Assembly: GCA_024752435.1 (NCBI GenBank)
Contig: CP103037.1
Location: 124,001 to 188,000, forward strand
DNA: 64,000 bases
Reading direction: 5' to 3'
Source: Allantophomopsis cytisporea
Taxonomy: Eukaryota; Ascomycota; Leotiomycetes; Phacidiales; Phacidiaceae
Below, one piece after another: positions 1-10,268 of this stretch (position 1 is its first letter; each line of letters starts with the position of its first letter). The notes beneath the pieces were generated by a model. The model was not told the origin of the DNA. It worked only from the letters and a program-made list of their open reading frames with translations, and made no database searches. Position numbers and translations under genes: made by a program.

Positions 1-2692
1 GTTTAAATGCTCATGGACGTGTTCGGTTTGGGTTGAGACATATCCGTAAGTTGATCGGGCGTTTTTGTGAAGTGTTGTTGTGATGTTGACGTGATTCAGA
101 TGCGCTGAATAGATATGGTGCTGAGCCCATTTCGGCGGGACAACCAGCTGATGTGATAACTCCAAACGTATTGCAGCTTATGAGGTACCTGTTTCCTCGT
201 CAATTTGGTCTGCATAATGTCTTTACCTCAGTTGTTGATTCTCGGGAGACGGTACAACCGTTCAAGGATTATACGATGCGGGAAGAAGAGTTCCAGAGAG
301 CGAAGAAGGTGAGTACGGGGAAGTGGGGTGATAAGTGCCCAAAGCGTCTGAGAGGCGAAATTGTGCGGCTTGTGAGGAAGATGCAGATTATTCATAAGAG
401 ATGTGCGTATGTTGAGCTGCTGAACTATTATTGCCCCGTGGCAGAGAAGTCCGCCGAGGGATCGCGGGGTAATGGGTCCGGATTTCCAGACGCACTTACG
501 ACACATGGAGAAGGAGACCCCGATGCTTCGTTGACAAATGCCACGTTCAGGACTCAAGCAAGTCTACCTCAAAATACTGAGCAGAAAGTAAGCGTTGAGA
601 TGAAGGTGGAATCAAGCGTTGATGTGCACTCAAGCGGCGAGTCAAGTGTCATGATTCCAGAAACGAAGACATCGTTTATAGACCATGCTACCCCCGTCGC
701 TCAGGTTTCTGTCTTCTGTCGGAGTGTCTTGAATACGATCCTGCCTAATGGCTTCTTTGGTGCCGACGAAATCCAGAAACATAATCGGAATGTGCTGAAT
801 CGAAACCTTGATCGGTTTATCCGACTTCGCAGATTTGAGACTCTGACTCTTCATGAGGTAGTACAGGATATGAAGGTATGTCTATAGTCCTTACTAGCAA
901 GGATTTGACTAAATGTGTTCAATAGATCACCGAGATATCATGGCTTGCTCCGCCGAAACTATCAGAGGCAAAAACATCAAAAACGGATGTTTCAAAACGG
1001 CATGAGATCTTTCATGAGTTGATTTACTACATCTTTGATTCTCTTCTCATACCTCTCCTCCGCAGCAATTTCCACATCACGGAGTCGCAAGCCCATCGGC
1101 ATCATCTTTTCTTCTTCCGCCATGATACATGGCGAGCACTCGTCGACCCAGCATTATCTAGTCTCAAGACTGATATGTTTGAGGAGATGAAGACTGCACA
1201 GGCACAGGAGATTTTGAGATCTCGTCCACTTGGATTCAGTCAGATTCGATTACTTCCGAAGGCTACAGGAGTCAGGCCGATCATGAATTTAAGGCGTAGA
1301 ATGATGAAGAAAGGTCAAAAGTGGCTTGGGATGAGTATAAACAGTGTGCTTACTCCAGTTCATAACATGTTCAACTACGAGAGAGTAAGCTTTTTCAACC
1401 GGAACTTGATCAACTACTGATTTCTATAGTTGAATAATCCCTTAAAACTTGGCTCTACTCTCTTCTCTGTAGGAGATATCTATCACCGCCTCCGCTCCTT
1501 CAAAAACCAACTTGGCACAACCAAACCCCTTTATTTCGCCAAAGTAGATGTCACAGCCGCCTTCGATACCATCCCTCAAAGCGCAGTGACAAAACTAATG
1601 TCCCATCTCCCCAAATCTTCCTCCTATCGCCTGGCCCGCCATGTAGAGATAAAAGCGCAAACGGACTCCAGAAACACCTACAGTACACCTGGCAACCCAA
1701 TCCGAAAATTTGTCACCCTTGCCGCCCCCAGTACCACCGCTCCTCCCTTTGAAGAAGTCTTATCGGACCTCATCTCGAAAGGCAAGAACCGTACCATCTT
1801 CGTCGATCGAGTTGCGCCCTCACACCGCGAAAAATATGATCTCCTTTCTTTGCTCAACTCGCATATCCACCACAATATCGTCAAAATCGGCAAAAAATTC
1901 TACCGACAGGCACGCGGAATTCCTCAGGGGTCGGTGCTCTCATCACTGTTATGCAATTATTTCTACGCTGATCTCGAAGCTACACATCTCTCCTTCCTTA
2001 CCAACCGTCCGGAAACCATGCTTCTACGACTTGTGGATGATTTCCTCCTCATCACTACGGACAGGCATATCGCTCGCCGCTTCCTTCAGGTGATGCACGA
2101 CGGTGTGCCAGATTACGGCGTTTCCATATCACCAGCCAAGACGTTCACGAATTTCGAGGCGTGCATCAACGGCGTAAAGATACCGCGGCTTGTCGGTAGT
2201 ACGTGTTTCCCATACTGTGGGACGATGATTGACGTGCGAACTCTTGAGATGTCACGCGATGGGGACCGTCTGAAGGAGGAGGATGTACAAGATACGCTGA
2301 CGGTCGAGTTTGCGAGAAGGCCGGGCGTGACCTTCCATCGAAAAGTGCTGAATAGCTTCAAGATTCAAGCGCATGCTATGTTTCTGGACACGGAGATGAA
2401 TGGGGTCAAGACTGTGAGTGCGAATTTACATGCGGCATTCACTGTGACAGCGAAGAAGATGGTTGGATATTGGAGGTGTTTGCCTGCTAAGAAGAGACCT
2501 GGTGAGAAAGTTGTTAGGAGGACGGTGGAGGATTTGGCGGAGTTGGCGTTCGTGCTTTGTCGGAGTAAGGGGAAGAGAGATGGGGAGTTTAGATGTGCTG
2601 TGCCGAAGAGGAATGTATCCGCTATTGCGAGGAAGGCTGTGATGGAGGTTTGTGGTGATCGAACGGGGTGGGCATGGGTGAAGAGTTTGTAA
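1..2692 (+). CDS. TERT: Telomerase reverse transcriptase, catalytic subunit (5' end outside window)
   Basis: Exons read as <1-45, 100-875, 926-1384 and 1430-2692, giving 846 codons without a stop (first full codon at base 3). Introns of 54, 50 and 45 bp have GT/AG ends and join in frame. The first exons hold the telomerase RNA-binding domain, with VRFGLRHIHALNRY across the first junction followed by FPRQFGLHNVF. The third carries the fingers motif (LLPKATGVRPIMNLRRR). The last is the polymerase core: motif A VDVTAAFD (Asp codon 1547-1549), motif B RQARGIPQGSVLSS, motif C LVDDF (catalytic Asp pair 2036-2041) and a motif E-like CGTMID. It copies the telomerase RNA template onto chromosome ends in the nucleus. 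All catalytic Asp residues are present, so it appears functional. The N-terminal TEN region lies before the window. Confidence 0.96.
46..99 (+). other. Intron in TERT
   Basis: GTAAGT donor, GTTGAC branch-like box and CAG acceptor. Removing it restores the conserved RHIHALNRY block; unspliced, the frame stops at once. Confidence 0.9.
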
Positions 2693-2835
2693 AGGTTTTG
2701 TTACGTTTCTTTGGGGCCTTGAAATGAGTAGTATCAAGCTCGATATGTCATAGATGGACAATCATGAATTCTTTGAATGGTCTACCCTCATTATTCTTCT
2801 GGAGTTTTCACCACGATATGCGTAGGTGGAATTGG

Positions 2836-3614
2836 CTACCCCTTAGCTGATTTTACCATACAAACACATTTCTCACTTCCCAATCCCCCATAGCTTTCAA
2901 GACCGTATTCCAAAACCTCTACTTCTTGAAAGCCAAAACTCTTGTACACGTTATGTCCTTCAATAGACGATGCAACCCATATTGGAACACCGTATCTTTC
3001 GATCTCTGCAATGCCCTGACTGACGAGCATAGCTCCCACTCCTTGGCGTTGGTAGAGAGGCTCGACCATAAGAGTATCAAAAGCTAACTATTCGTAAGCA
3101 CAACACTACGACAAAAGCAGCCAGCTTTAGTTGCACATGTTACGAAGACTGAGGTGAGCGGCTTACAAGCATATTGCTGTCCTTCCATGCAACGATTCTC
3201 AATCTCATCAATTGCCGTATAGAATCCCCGTAACAGCTCTGGATTATTATACTCAGGTGGACTACTTTGGTGCCATTCACCATCGCTGCACTCGTCCTTC
3301 AGCTTCTCGGGCTCTGAAGAGACTGTTGATGCGTCTGGTACAGTCCAAGAAGCGAACCCGATGATCTTTCCATCTGGCATAAGGGCTTTAACCCATCGTT
3401 GACTCTTTCCTGGGCACCGGTAACGAAACGCATCTCTGTACATAACTGCTCGTTTTTCTAGATTAGAAGGATCCGAGTGTTGAGTACCCAGTGTCAAAGT
3501 GGCAAATTGATTATTGCTGAAAAAATGAGACTCGATTACAACCAATTTGAGAAAGTCGTCTTCTTCGACATCTCGTATATCCACTTGATGGCCATCGAGT
3601 GTGTAGTTAGTCAT
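2836..3614 (-). CDS. GNAT-family N-acetyltransferase A
   Basis: Two exons on the minus strand, 3144-3614 then 2836-3087, give 240 residues. The 56-bp intron (3088-3143) uses GTAACA and TAG; an alternative GTAAGC donor nearer the Cys-Lys codons does not keep frame. The N-terminal half has the RDVEEDDF start typical of fungal GNATs and KIIGFASW, the strand that contacts substrate. The C-terminal half holds the acetyl-CoA loop QRQGVG and the alpha-helix/strand ending YKSFGF. The family transfers acetyl from acetyl-CoA to small amines or protein N-termini; the substrate cannot be read from sequence. It is divergent from a second GNAT at 4103 with a 488-bp shared upstream region. The exact donor is inferred. 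Confidence 0.85.
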
Positions 3615-4102
3615 TTTTGTCGCAGGGGATTTTGATATGTCTTTTCAATGAAGAAAGAATAGTGCTGACAGTTCTCAAGCATATCTTCTCCCAAGTCATA
3701 GCTTGAAATAGCTATGCAAGATGCGTTGTAAGAGGGAAACTTTGTACAGTAATACTACCCGTGCTGCTTATCTAGGGTATGATTATCTTTCCCGCCAAAC
3801 CTACCTATTGATTCGGGTGTGGTCAACTCAGATAGAGCCAGCCACATCGATATCAATTATCCTGTGGCACATCACTGTATTGGTTCGAATAACCCCGCGT
3901 TGCATCGGTACAGTCAGCCTTATGAGGTCTACTATGATTCCTGATTTAAGTTGACGCAAACTATTTTGAGCACCACGAGATGGATGCGGATCTTCTGTAT
4001 ATATCCTATGATTATCGCATGCGATTGCAACGGAGGACGAAAGCAAAGACTTAGACTTAAGACCAAGCATATAATTTTGCACGTCTCAAATTGATCTCCG
4101 AA
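3615..4102. promoter_or_regulatory. Shared upstream region of two divergent GNAT genes
   Basis: 488 bp between two opposite start codons. No supported gene. It must hold the promoters of both acetyltransferases; no specific operator was identified. Confidence 0.5.
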
Positions 4103-4977
4103 ATGCCTGCAAACTATTTTCACGCTGAAAACCTTGAGCTTTTACCTGTTCAGGAGCATGACTGTGCTGCTATTGCGGAGTTTGCGATCGACGAACTCGA
4201 TAATGATCCTATCACCATAGCGGCATTGGACAAGCTCACGCCCGCGGAGACCAAGGCCTTGATTGCAGCACAGATTGCGGATCTGTTACACTCGGATCGT
4301 GCCGCTCGCTTCATCAAACTAGAAGATCGACAGGGTCCTGGAATCATTGGATACGCACGATGGCAGGTACCTATCCCCGGTTTAAATCAAACAACACCAA
4401 TACCAGCACCAACACCAATATCAACATCAGTTACGATAACGACTCATGCAGATGCTAACATTGAAGCATGCGACTTGGAGACCACGCCGGCGCCGGGATC
4501 GAAACGCCTCGATCATGTGGACACCAATCTGACAGAACATTTCATTAGTGCCGTGGAGGCGATGAGGAATCGTTATGCAGATCCCGAGACTACATATGGC
4601 ACGTTGTTAATCCAAAATATTTCCGAATCACACAAACCGCTTGTCTGGTTCATGGAATTGAAGTGAAGCTAACTGGAACAGAACTAGTTCTCAGCCTGCT
4701 TGCGGTAAATCCCAAGTATCGTCTCCAGGGAGTAGCCAAGAGATTGGTCAGATGGGGCCTGCAAAAAGCTGACATAGATGGGGTCAATGCTTACACAGAA
4801 GCTACAGCTCCAACGCTATCATTTTGTGAGAAGTTTGGCTGGGGTATTGTAGACGAAATAAGCGTTGATCTTGGGCAGTTCATGGAGGGTGGTATTGTTC
4901 AGAAGAATATCTGCATGCTAAGGACACCAAGAGACCCCGGTTTGTGGGAAAGTAAGTCTTTGCCACAGAAGAACTAA
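4103..4977 (+). CDS. GNAT-family N-acetyltransferase B
   Basis: Start taken at ATG 4103 (a longer frame opens only with TTG). Exons 4103-4605 and 4695-4977 give 261 residues; the 89-bp intron uses GTTAAT, a GCTAAC branch point and CTCAG. A donor three bases upstream would also keep frame. The N-terminal part resembles that of gene A, with IIGYARWQVP as the substrate strand, followed by a low-complexity Thr/Pro/Ile stretch. The second exon has LLAVNPKYRLQGVA, the acetyl-CoA loop (last Gly replaced by Ala), and a CEKFGW end strand. The shared plan with its divergent neighbour suggests an old duplication, but similarity is modest and each may have a different amine substrate. Confidence 0.85.
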
Positions 4978-5206
4978 GGTATGTCATGGAGACCCCTGAT
5001 ATCGGAGTATTTGTCTCAGAGGTAGTACTACGTACATAATAGACCACGAATAAACTCCGATAGAAACTAGTCAAAAGAAGTTAGATAGAGAATGCCATTT
5101 ATTCCATGCATTTGATGATGCAGTTTCTAACTACAATCACAACGACGATCATCTTATCATCACTGCCATCTACTAACACTATCAATAATTGATTCGCTTC
5201 AGCTAG

Positions 5207-6254
5207 CTACTGTACAATCGTGTTGTCTTCCATCCATTGATGAATTCTATCAAAGTCGCGACATTTGTGGAAAGTATTGGAATCGGCTTTCTTTCCCAAT
5301 GTCGCTGTCTCATCTACGATGGCAAGGATTGGAGTAACATCCGCTGTGCACATGAGATTGATACGAAGGACCTCAATGCAGTGATCTAGATATCTCTGTC
5401 AACATTGTGCTCATGACGTCTGCATTGGATGTAGAAAATGGAAATGCTTACCTAAGTGCATGCGCTGTAGATACTCTGGACCGGTGAATTCGTCAGGGAT
5501 CGGATCGTACCATTCGATATATGTCCATTTTCGCAGAAAATTATGAGACAGACGTGGTTAGATTACAGTCTGGGTTAAGTAGAAGAGCAGTCTTACCAGA
5601 CAGTGGAGCTGATGAAAGACTTCGAGAAGAGCAACGAGTTCCCCTCCGACCTCTTGGGGGCTAAGATCCCACTCGACTTCCTTAGACTTATTGAGCAAGG
5701 GTAATTTATCCAGTGGAACACCAACCCCATGATCTTGAGACAGTCCGATTAGTTACTTTGTAATAAGCCAATATAGCCTGGGATCTTCAATTTCATTTTC
5801 ATACCTCGAGTTAAGTAGTTCCATGCTGCATCGCGTTCTGGAGAGGGAGGCCCACGATAGATTGATTCTTGTCCGAAGTCGCCTTCGAAGTTGAAAGTCG
5901 AGTACTCGACAGCCTCCAGGGCAGGCGCTATAGCACAGAAAATTAGTATCCAGAAGATCATTTAGATTTGAATGATCGAGCAAGATATCAAGAGTTGAAC
6001 TTACACCAAGTAGATAGCTGATGGCTGCACTGGTCGTCACTTGGCTTTTTCAGATATGCAAGAACCACCAAAGCCACCAAACCACTGAAGAGTAAGAGCT
6101 CAGCAGCTCGGAGCCAAATGATGCAAGACCTATACCATCTGCGATTGGAATATATACGCTTTGATTCGAGGAAAGGAATTTCTGCTTCAACCATGTCCTT
6201 CATAGGAAGCCTATCATACGAAGAGTTCTTGCTACTCTCTGCTTCGTAAGTCAT
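5207..6254 (-). pseudogene. UstYa-like (DUF3328) oxidase gene, apparently disrupted
   Basis: Minus strand. Exons 6005-6254, 5805-5927 and 5597-5733 join in phase; then 5452-5542 and 5207-5395. A short cytosolic head and one membrane helix (about residues 47-69) precede the family block with Phe-Glu-Gly-Asp-Phe and PSPERDAAW. HQLHC, the first metal/cofactor motif, ends exon 3. The next exon has NFLRKWTY, then (Y)LDHC, LRINLMC and a final HKCRDFDRIHQW. UstYa proteins catalyse oxidative cyclisation of ribosomal peptides in dikaritin and victorin pathways. Three oddities: the intron before NFLRK would end in AT instead of AG (5543-5596); the last junction is one base out of phase (5396-5451); and the second HxxHC starts with Tyr. 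Divergent from the repeat precursor at 7499, which suits a partner enzyme. Confidence 0.78.
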
Positions 6255-7498
6255 GTTGTATCGTCAATGAAGTCTTATTTCGTTAAAGATGAAAAATGAT
6301 TGATTGTAAGTCGGATAGTGAGAGCAGTAGCATTTATAACAACTAGTCAGGACTGAAAACCCTCACTTGACTTGATGATCCAAAAGCATCCGTCTTATAT
6401 TGTACAAAAGTCAAAACCTCCCATAGTCTACCTTTCAATTGCTGATTTGTCACAAACTCTAAACACACACATCACAAAATACTAACAGAACAATTGCAAT
6501 ATGACTTATGTCAAAGATCTTCACATCGTGATAGTAAGACCGACAGGACATTTAGTGCCAGAAATCGCGGGGTATTACATGTAATATTTATACAAGATAA
6601 AGATGTGGATAAGTAAAGTATATAGAACCACTTATCCTTGATTAGATGGCAAGTAAGTCTTCTATGAGAAGCTTTTCCTATTAAAATAAGCTATTGAAGG
6701 ATTGTTAGCGCTGCAGTTGTTGAATGCAGCTCTTGTAGCATGTAAGAATGATAACGTTGCTGGAAGCCACCTGACTTGGAGAGCTTGCAATGTGATACGC
6801 TTCTCGTTGCTTATACAAAGACACTAATGATGCGCAGGCGGAATATAGCTTTGGGCCGTGAGGTCGTGGGATATCAAGTGATTTCTTTCTGATATTGCTA
6901 TTCGACTTTGGAAAGCTAGTGCACGCCGCAATATAATCCGCATATGAAACCACATAAGCGTGAGAATTTACATACAAAGATTTCAAAAGTGACGTGAATA
7001 CACGAAATGAGCTGATGATGATAACCTCTGCTGCAAACAGATTAATGTTGAGTAGCTACCCTTATCAATTGCGGGGACATTTTTAGTCAACTCGAGGTTT
7101 TGACTCTTGAAAGTGTAGTCCTGGTCCTATAGAAACTAGAATAATCTGCCCAGGTCTCCCTTTCATATTCATAACCGCATACGAACCCCACAGTCAGCTT
7201 GATAGCTCATGCGTTTGAGATAGGCCGAGAGGCTTTCTATCTGCAGAATGCGAGAATCAGCTTCCTGAAAACAGTAAGCAACGCTGAGAGTTTAGAACGA
7301 AAAGAGAGGTAAGGCCGAAGCAAGAGAACTAGAAGGTAGATAATTTCACTTACGTGTAGCTACATCTATATCTCTTGATTCTGCTATTAATAACAAGATA
7401 AATAAGTGTATATATATGCCCATCAACACCACTCGAAAACAACAAGAGTTTCAAATATTTTCACAACAAGATTCACAAGTCAACAACAACATCTCATC
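6255..7498. promoter_or_regulatory. Intergenic region between UstYa-like gene and repeat precursor
   Basis: 1.24 kb, AT-rich, no supported gene. It lies between two divergent starts, so it should carry both promoters. A TATATATATG run at 7409-7418, about 85 bp before the precursor ATG, is a candidate TATA element; the following 80 bases are A/C-rich as in fungal 5' leaders. Confidence 0.45.
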
Positions 7499-8526
7499 AT
7501 GAAACCTTTTCAACCACCGCACTCCTGCTTTCGACGGCTTTAGTCATTAACCCGGTTCCTATCACACGTAAGTAATACTGAGCAAGCTGCTTTATTTGTC
7601 AAAATCGAGTCTGACGCTTGAAAAAAACAGCGATTGCCAATATCGAGAAGAGAGAGCCCGAAGGACTGAATACTGGGAACGAGGAAGCCGATGTACTCAT
7701 TCGATTCCTTATCAAAGCTTACGGAAATGAGCAAGACTCTGCTGAGCACCCCTCTTACCTCCACCCGGAGAAGTCCACAGAGGAGTTATTTTCTGCCGAC
7801 GTACCTATCGTAACTCGTCTCCGCCCATGGTAACGAGCCAGACTCGGCTGATCACCCATCCAACCTCCACCCAGAAACAGCCGCCGATGCTATGATCATC
7901 AAAATCCTCTCCGCCTATGGTAACGAAAAAGATTCCACTGAGCACCCATCTTTACTGCACCCAGACAAGTCTGCAGAGCATATAGCCGCTGCAGATTCTA
8001 TTATCATTAAGCTCGTCTCATCTTATGGAAATGAACCAGATTCTACTGAATATCCTTCTGCCCTCCATCCAATTGCGAGAGGTGAATCGACCACGGCGAG
8101 GAGTCTGATGCCCTTATCCGATTCCTTATCAAGGCTTATGGCAATGAGCAAGACTCCGCTGAGCACCCTTCCAACCTTCACCCCCAGAAGAATGAAAGTG
8201 GCGCCGAAACTCAAGAGTCTGATGCACTCATCCGATTCCTTAGCAAGGCTTATGGCAATGAGGCAGACTCTACCGAGCACCCTTCTCACCTCCATCCTCA
8301 GATGAGTGAAGATCCGCCAACATTGAAGAGACCGATGCACTCATCCGCTTCCTCGTTGAGTTCTACGGAAATGAGAAGGACTCTGCTGAGTATCCTTCGC
8401 AGTTCCACCCAGCAGTCAAGGTAAGCTTTCCGCCCCAGAGATGATCGCCAACCCCGCAAGTTCTAGACCTACAGGCTCACGATTTCACTTTCATCACAGA
8501 AGCACTGGTGGTCTAAGATGTTCTAA
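7499..8526 (+). pseudogene. Secreted tandem-repeat peptide precursor (RiPP-like), frame-disrupted
   Basis: Exon 7499-7567 encodes a hydrophobic Ala/Leu-rich signal peptide; intron 7568-7630; exon 7631-8420 holds a Kex2-type KR site (in IEKREPE) and seven repeats; intron 8421-8499 (GTAAGC...CACAG); last exon 8500-8526 ends KHWWSKMF. Each repeat has a helix-like linker (such as ALIRFLIKA) and an exactly 48-bp core of pattern YGNExDSxEHPSxLHP. As sequenced the gene is broken: the ATG is out of frame with the signal peptide, and the frame shifts between cores 1-2, 4-5 and 6-7. No stop or indel falls inside a core. There is no dibasic site between repeats, unlike ustiloxin-type precursors, so release of the cores would need another protease. 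It could instead be a secreted repeat effector. Confidence 0.75.
7720..8411 (+). repeat. Seven copies of a 16-residue core (48 bp each)
   Basis: Cores at 7720-7767, 7826-7873, 7916-7963, 8024-8071, 8137-8184, 8251-8298 and 8364-8411. Gly-Asn-Glu, Asp-Ser, Pro-Ser and His-Pro are invariant; the first residue is Tyr in six copies and His in copy 2; residues 5, 8, 10 and 13 vary. Start-to-start spacing is 106, 90, 108, 113, 114 and 113 bp, so copies 1, 5 and 6 share one frame, 2-4 a second, and 7 the third. Confidence 0.92.
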
Positions 8527-10268
8527 GGGACTTTGGAGGCCAGGGGAAGTCTATGGATCAGCTCTCTACGAAACTATGCAATGTATTTTCCGTTTCTTGT
8601 CTTCTTTCCTGTCAGCAACTTCGAGCATCCCAAAGACTAGTGCTTAGTGCGCCCCGTTTTCAATGTTTTTCTCTTGTATTCTGAGCAATGATGATTGATG
8701 AGTGTTGCCGTCCAGTTAGCACGGGCTTTGGCGGCAAGAGTGATTATGGTTCTTCAAGCATGTTTCAGATAGCCGGGATTTCTAGATCGTATCTACCCAT
8801 AGCGTTCCGTTCCTGGAATCCACAAATCATTCGTCGACAATTGCAATAGAGCTACCATTGTGGCTAGTGACCTGATCCACTTTGTGATCGTGCACTAGGT
8901 CTTACAATGCTTATATATATCATTTCCACTACGCCCTGTGCAACTGTGCTGATCTAGATAGCTATAACATTGATTGGAATAGGAAAAATTAAGACGCTAA
9001 GGAGCAGGAGGCATAACAGAATCTCATGTTGTAGACCCTACAGAACGGCGCCATGGTTAAAAACACATTACAAATGATACAATATGACAGATCCCACGCC
9101 ACGATACAACACGAAAAGAGACTGGAGTAGGTACAATTTTGATTACTCAGACATTATTTTGGTCTAATATCGTGTCATTAAGTGGCTTGATCCACTGGAT
9201 GCAGCTTCGAGTTTACAGCCTGTACTGTTGGAAAGAAGTTGCGCTTTTCAACCTAAGTGCCAATCAATCAATTATTGAGTTGAACATTCAAAATCTTGGT
9301 GAAAGATGAGGAAGAACCATAAGAATTGGATTGTACTATATTCGGAATTTTTGAAGCTTTCGTTGTTGAAATACGATCGGTTGCCCTGCGTACTCGAATT
9401 CTTGGTTGTCAAAAGCGCAACATTTCACCTTGCATCTACACAAGATAGAATTGGTGATGTCCAGGGTGGCAAGTGGCCCTTGAGATAAGATTGCGGCGGG
9501 CTGACACGGGGACCACGGTGGTCGGTGGGAGAATTACTCAACTAGCGATAGACACTTCGTCGTTGACAGGACACCATTCCATCTTCAAACGCCTTTATTA
9601 CGAAGCAGGTTTAGTGACTGACAAGTTGCCGGGATCCGACGTATAATTACGGAGAGAGTTGGATATGCATAGCTACTAGCCAATCGATTCATGAGGATGT
9701 CAAGTCTGAAGAATATCCACATAAACAGAGGTCCAGCTATGACACTGTTTTGAAAGAGTGGTTCGCTCCATAATCGCCATCTCCTCTGATTTTGCTGATA
9801 TTCAAGTCAAAGTATAATAATAAGTCATCACAGTGCAGTGAATATGCATGTGACTCCATTTCCTTCCGATTTTGTTCGAAGAATGAGCTTCAAAACAATA
9901 ATTAGAAACGTTTCTGTACAAACGCAGTTCTTGGGTTGTAGGCATCTAACTGTATCATGCAACTACCATGCCTCCCTGTCTGGCTGCACCTGCACGCCGT
10001 CCCTCATCCATGATGAATGCCAACGTTCTTCTGTACCACCCATGACCAAACCCATCGAACCAGATGTCCATTTTGAGCTCTGTCCGAATGATTGTAATTC
10101 TGGCCACTTCTCACCGATCAACTTCTTCCATTGCAAGATTCAGAAATTGCAGAGTAGAGAAACTTGCCATTCGAGGATACATCACATCTCATATGCGCGG
10201 CCGCTTCATAGCCTCATTATTTCGAATCCTGCAGTGAATATTGCGACTTTCCTCATCCACGAAGCACT
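8527..10268. other. Gene-free stretch
   Basis: 1.7 kb between the precursor and the MFS gene. Short open frames (for example near 9306 and 9838) show no recognisable domain, no splice pattern and no protein-like composition. I see no repeat or transposon. Confidence 0.5.

Noticed and set aside
7768..8363. Introns between precursor repeats that would restore the frame
   Set aside because: The linkers are 42-66 bp and lack a GT followed by AG at a workable distance; only the two flanking introns are convincing.
7720..8411. CRISPR-like array
   Set aside because: Eukaryotic context, repeats are protein-coding in pattern with third-position variation, and spacers are themselves related.
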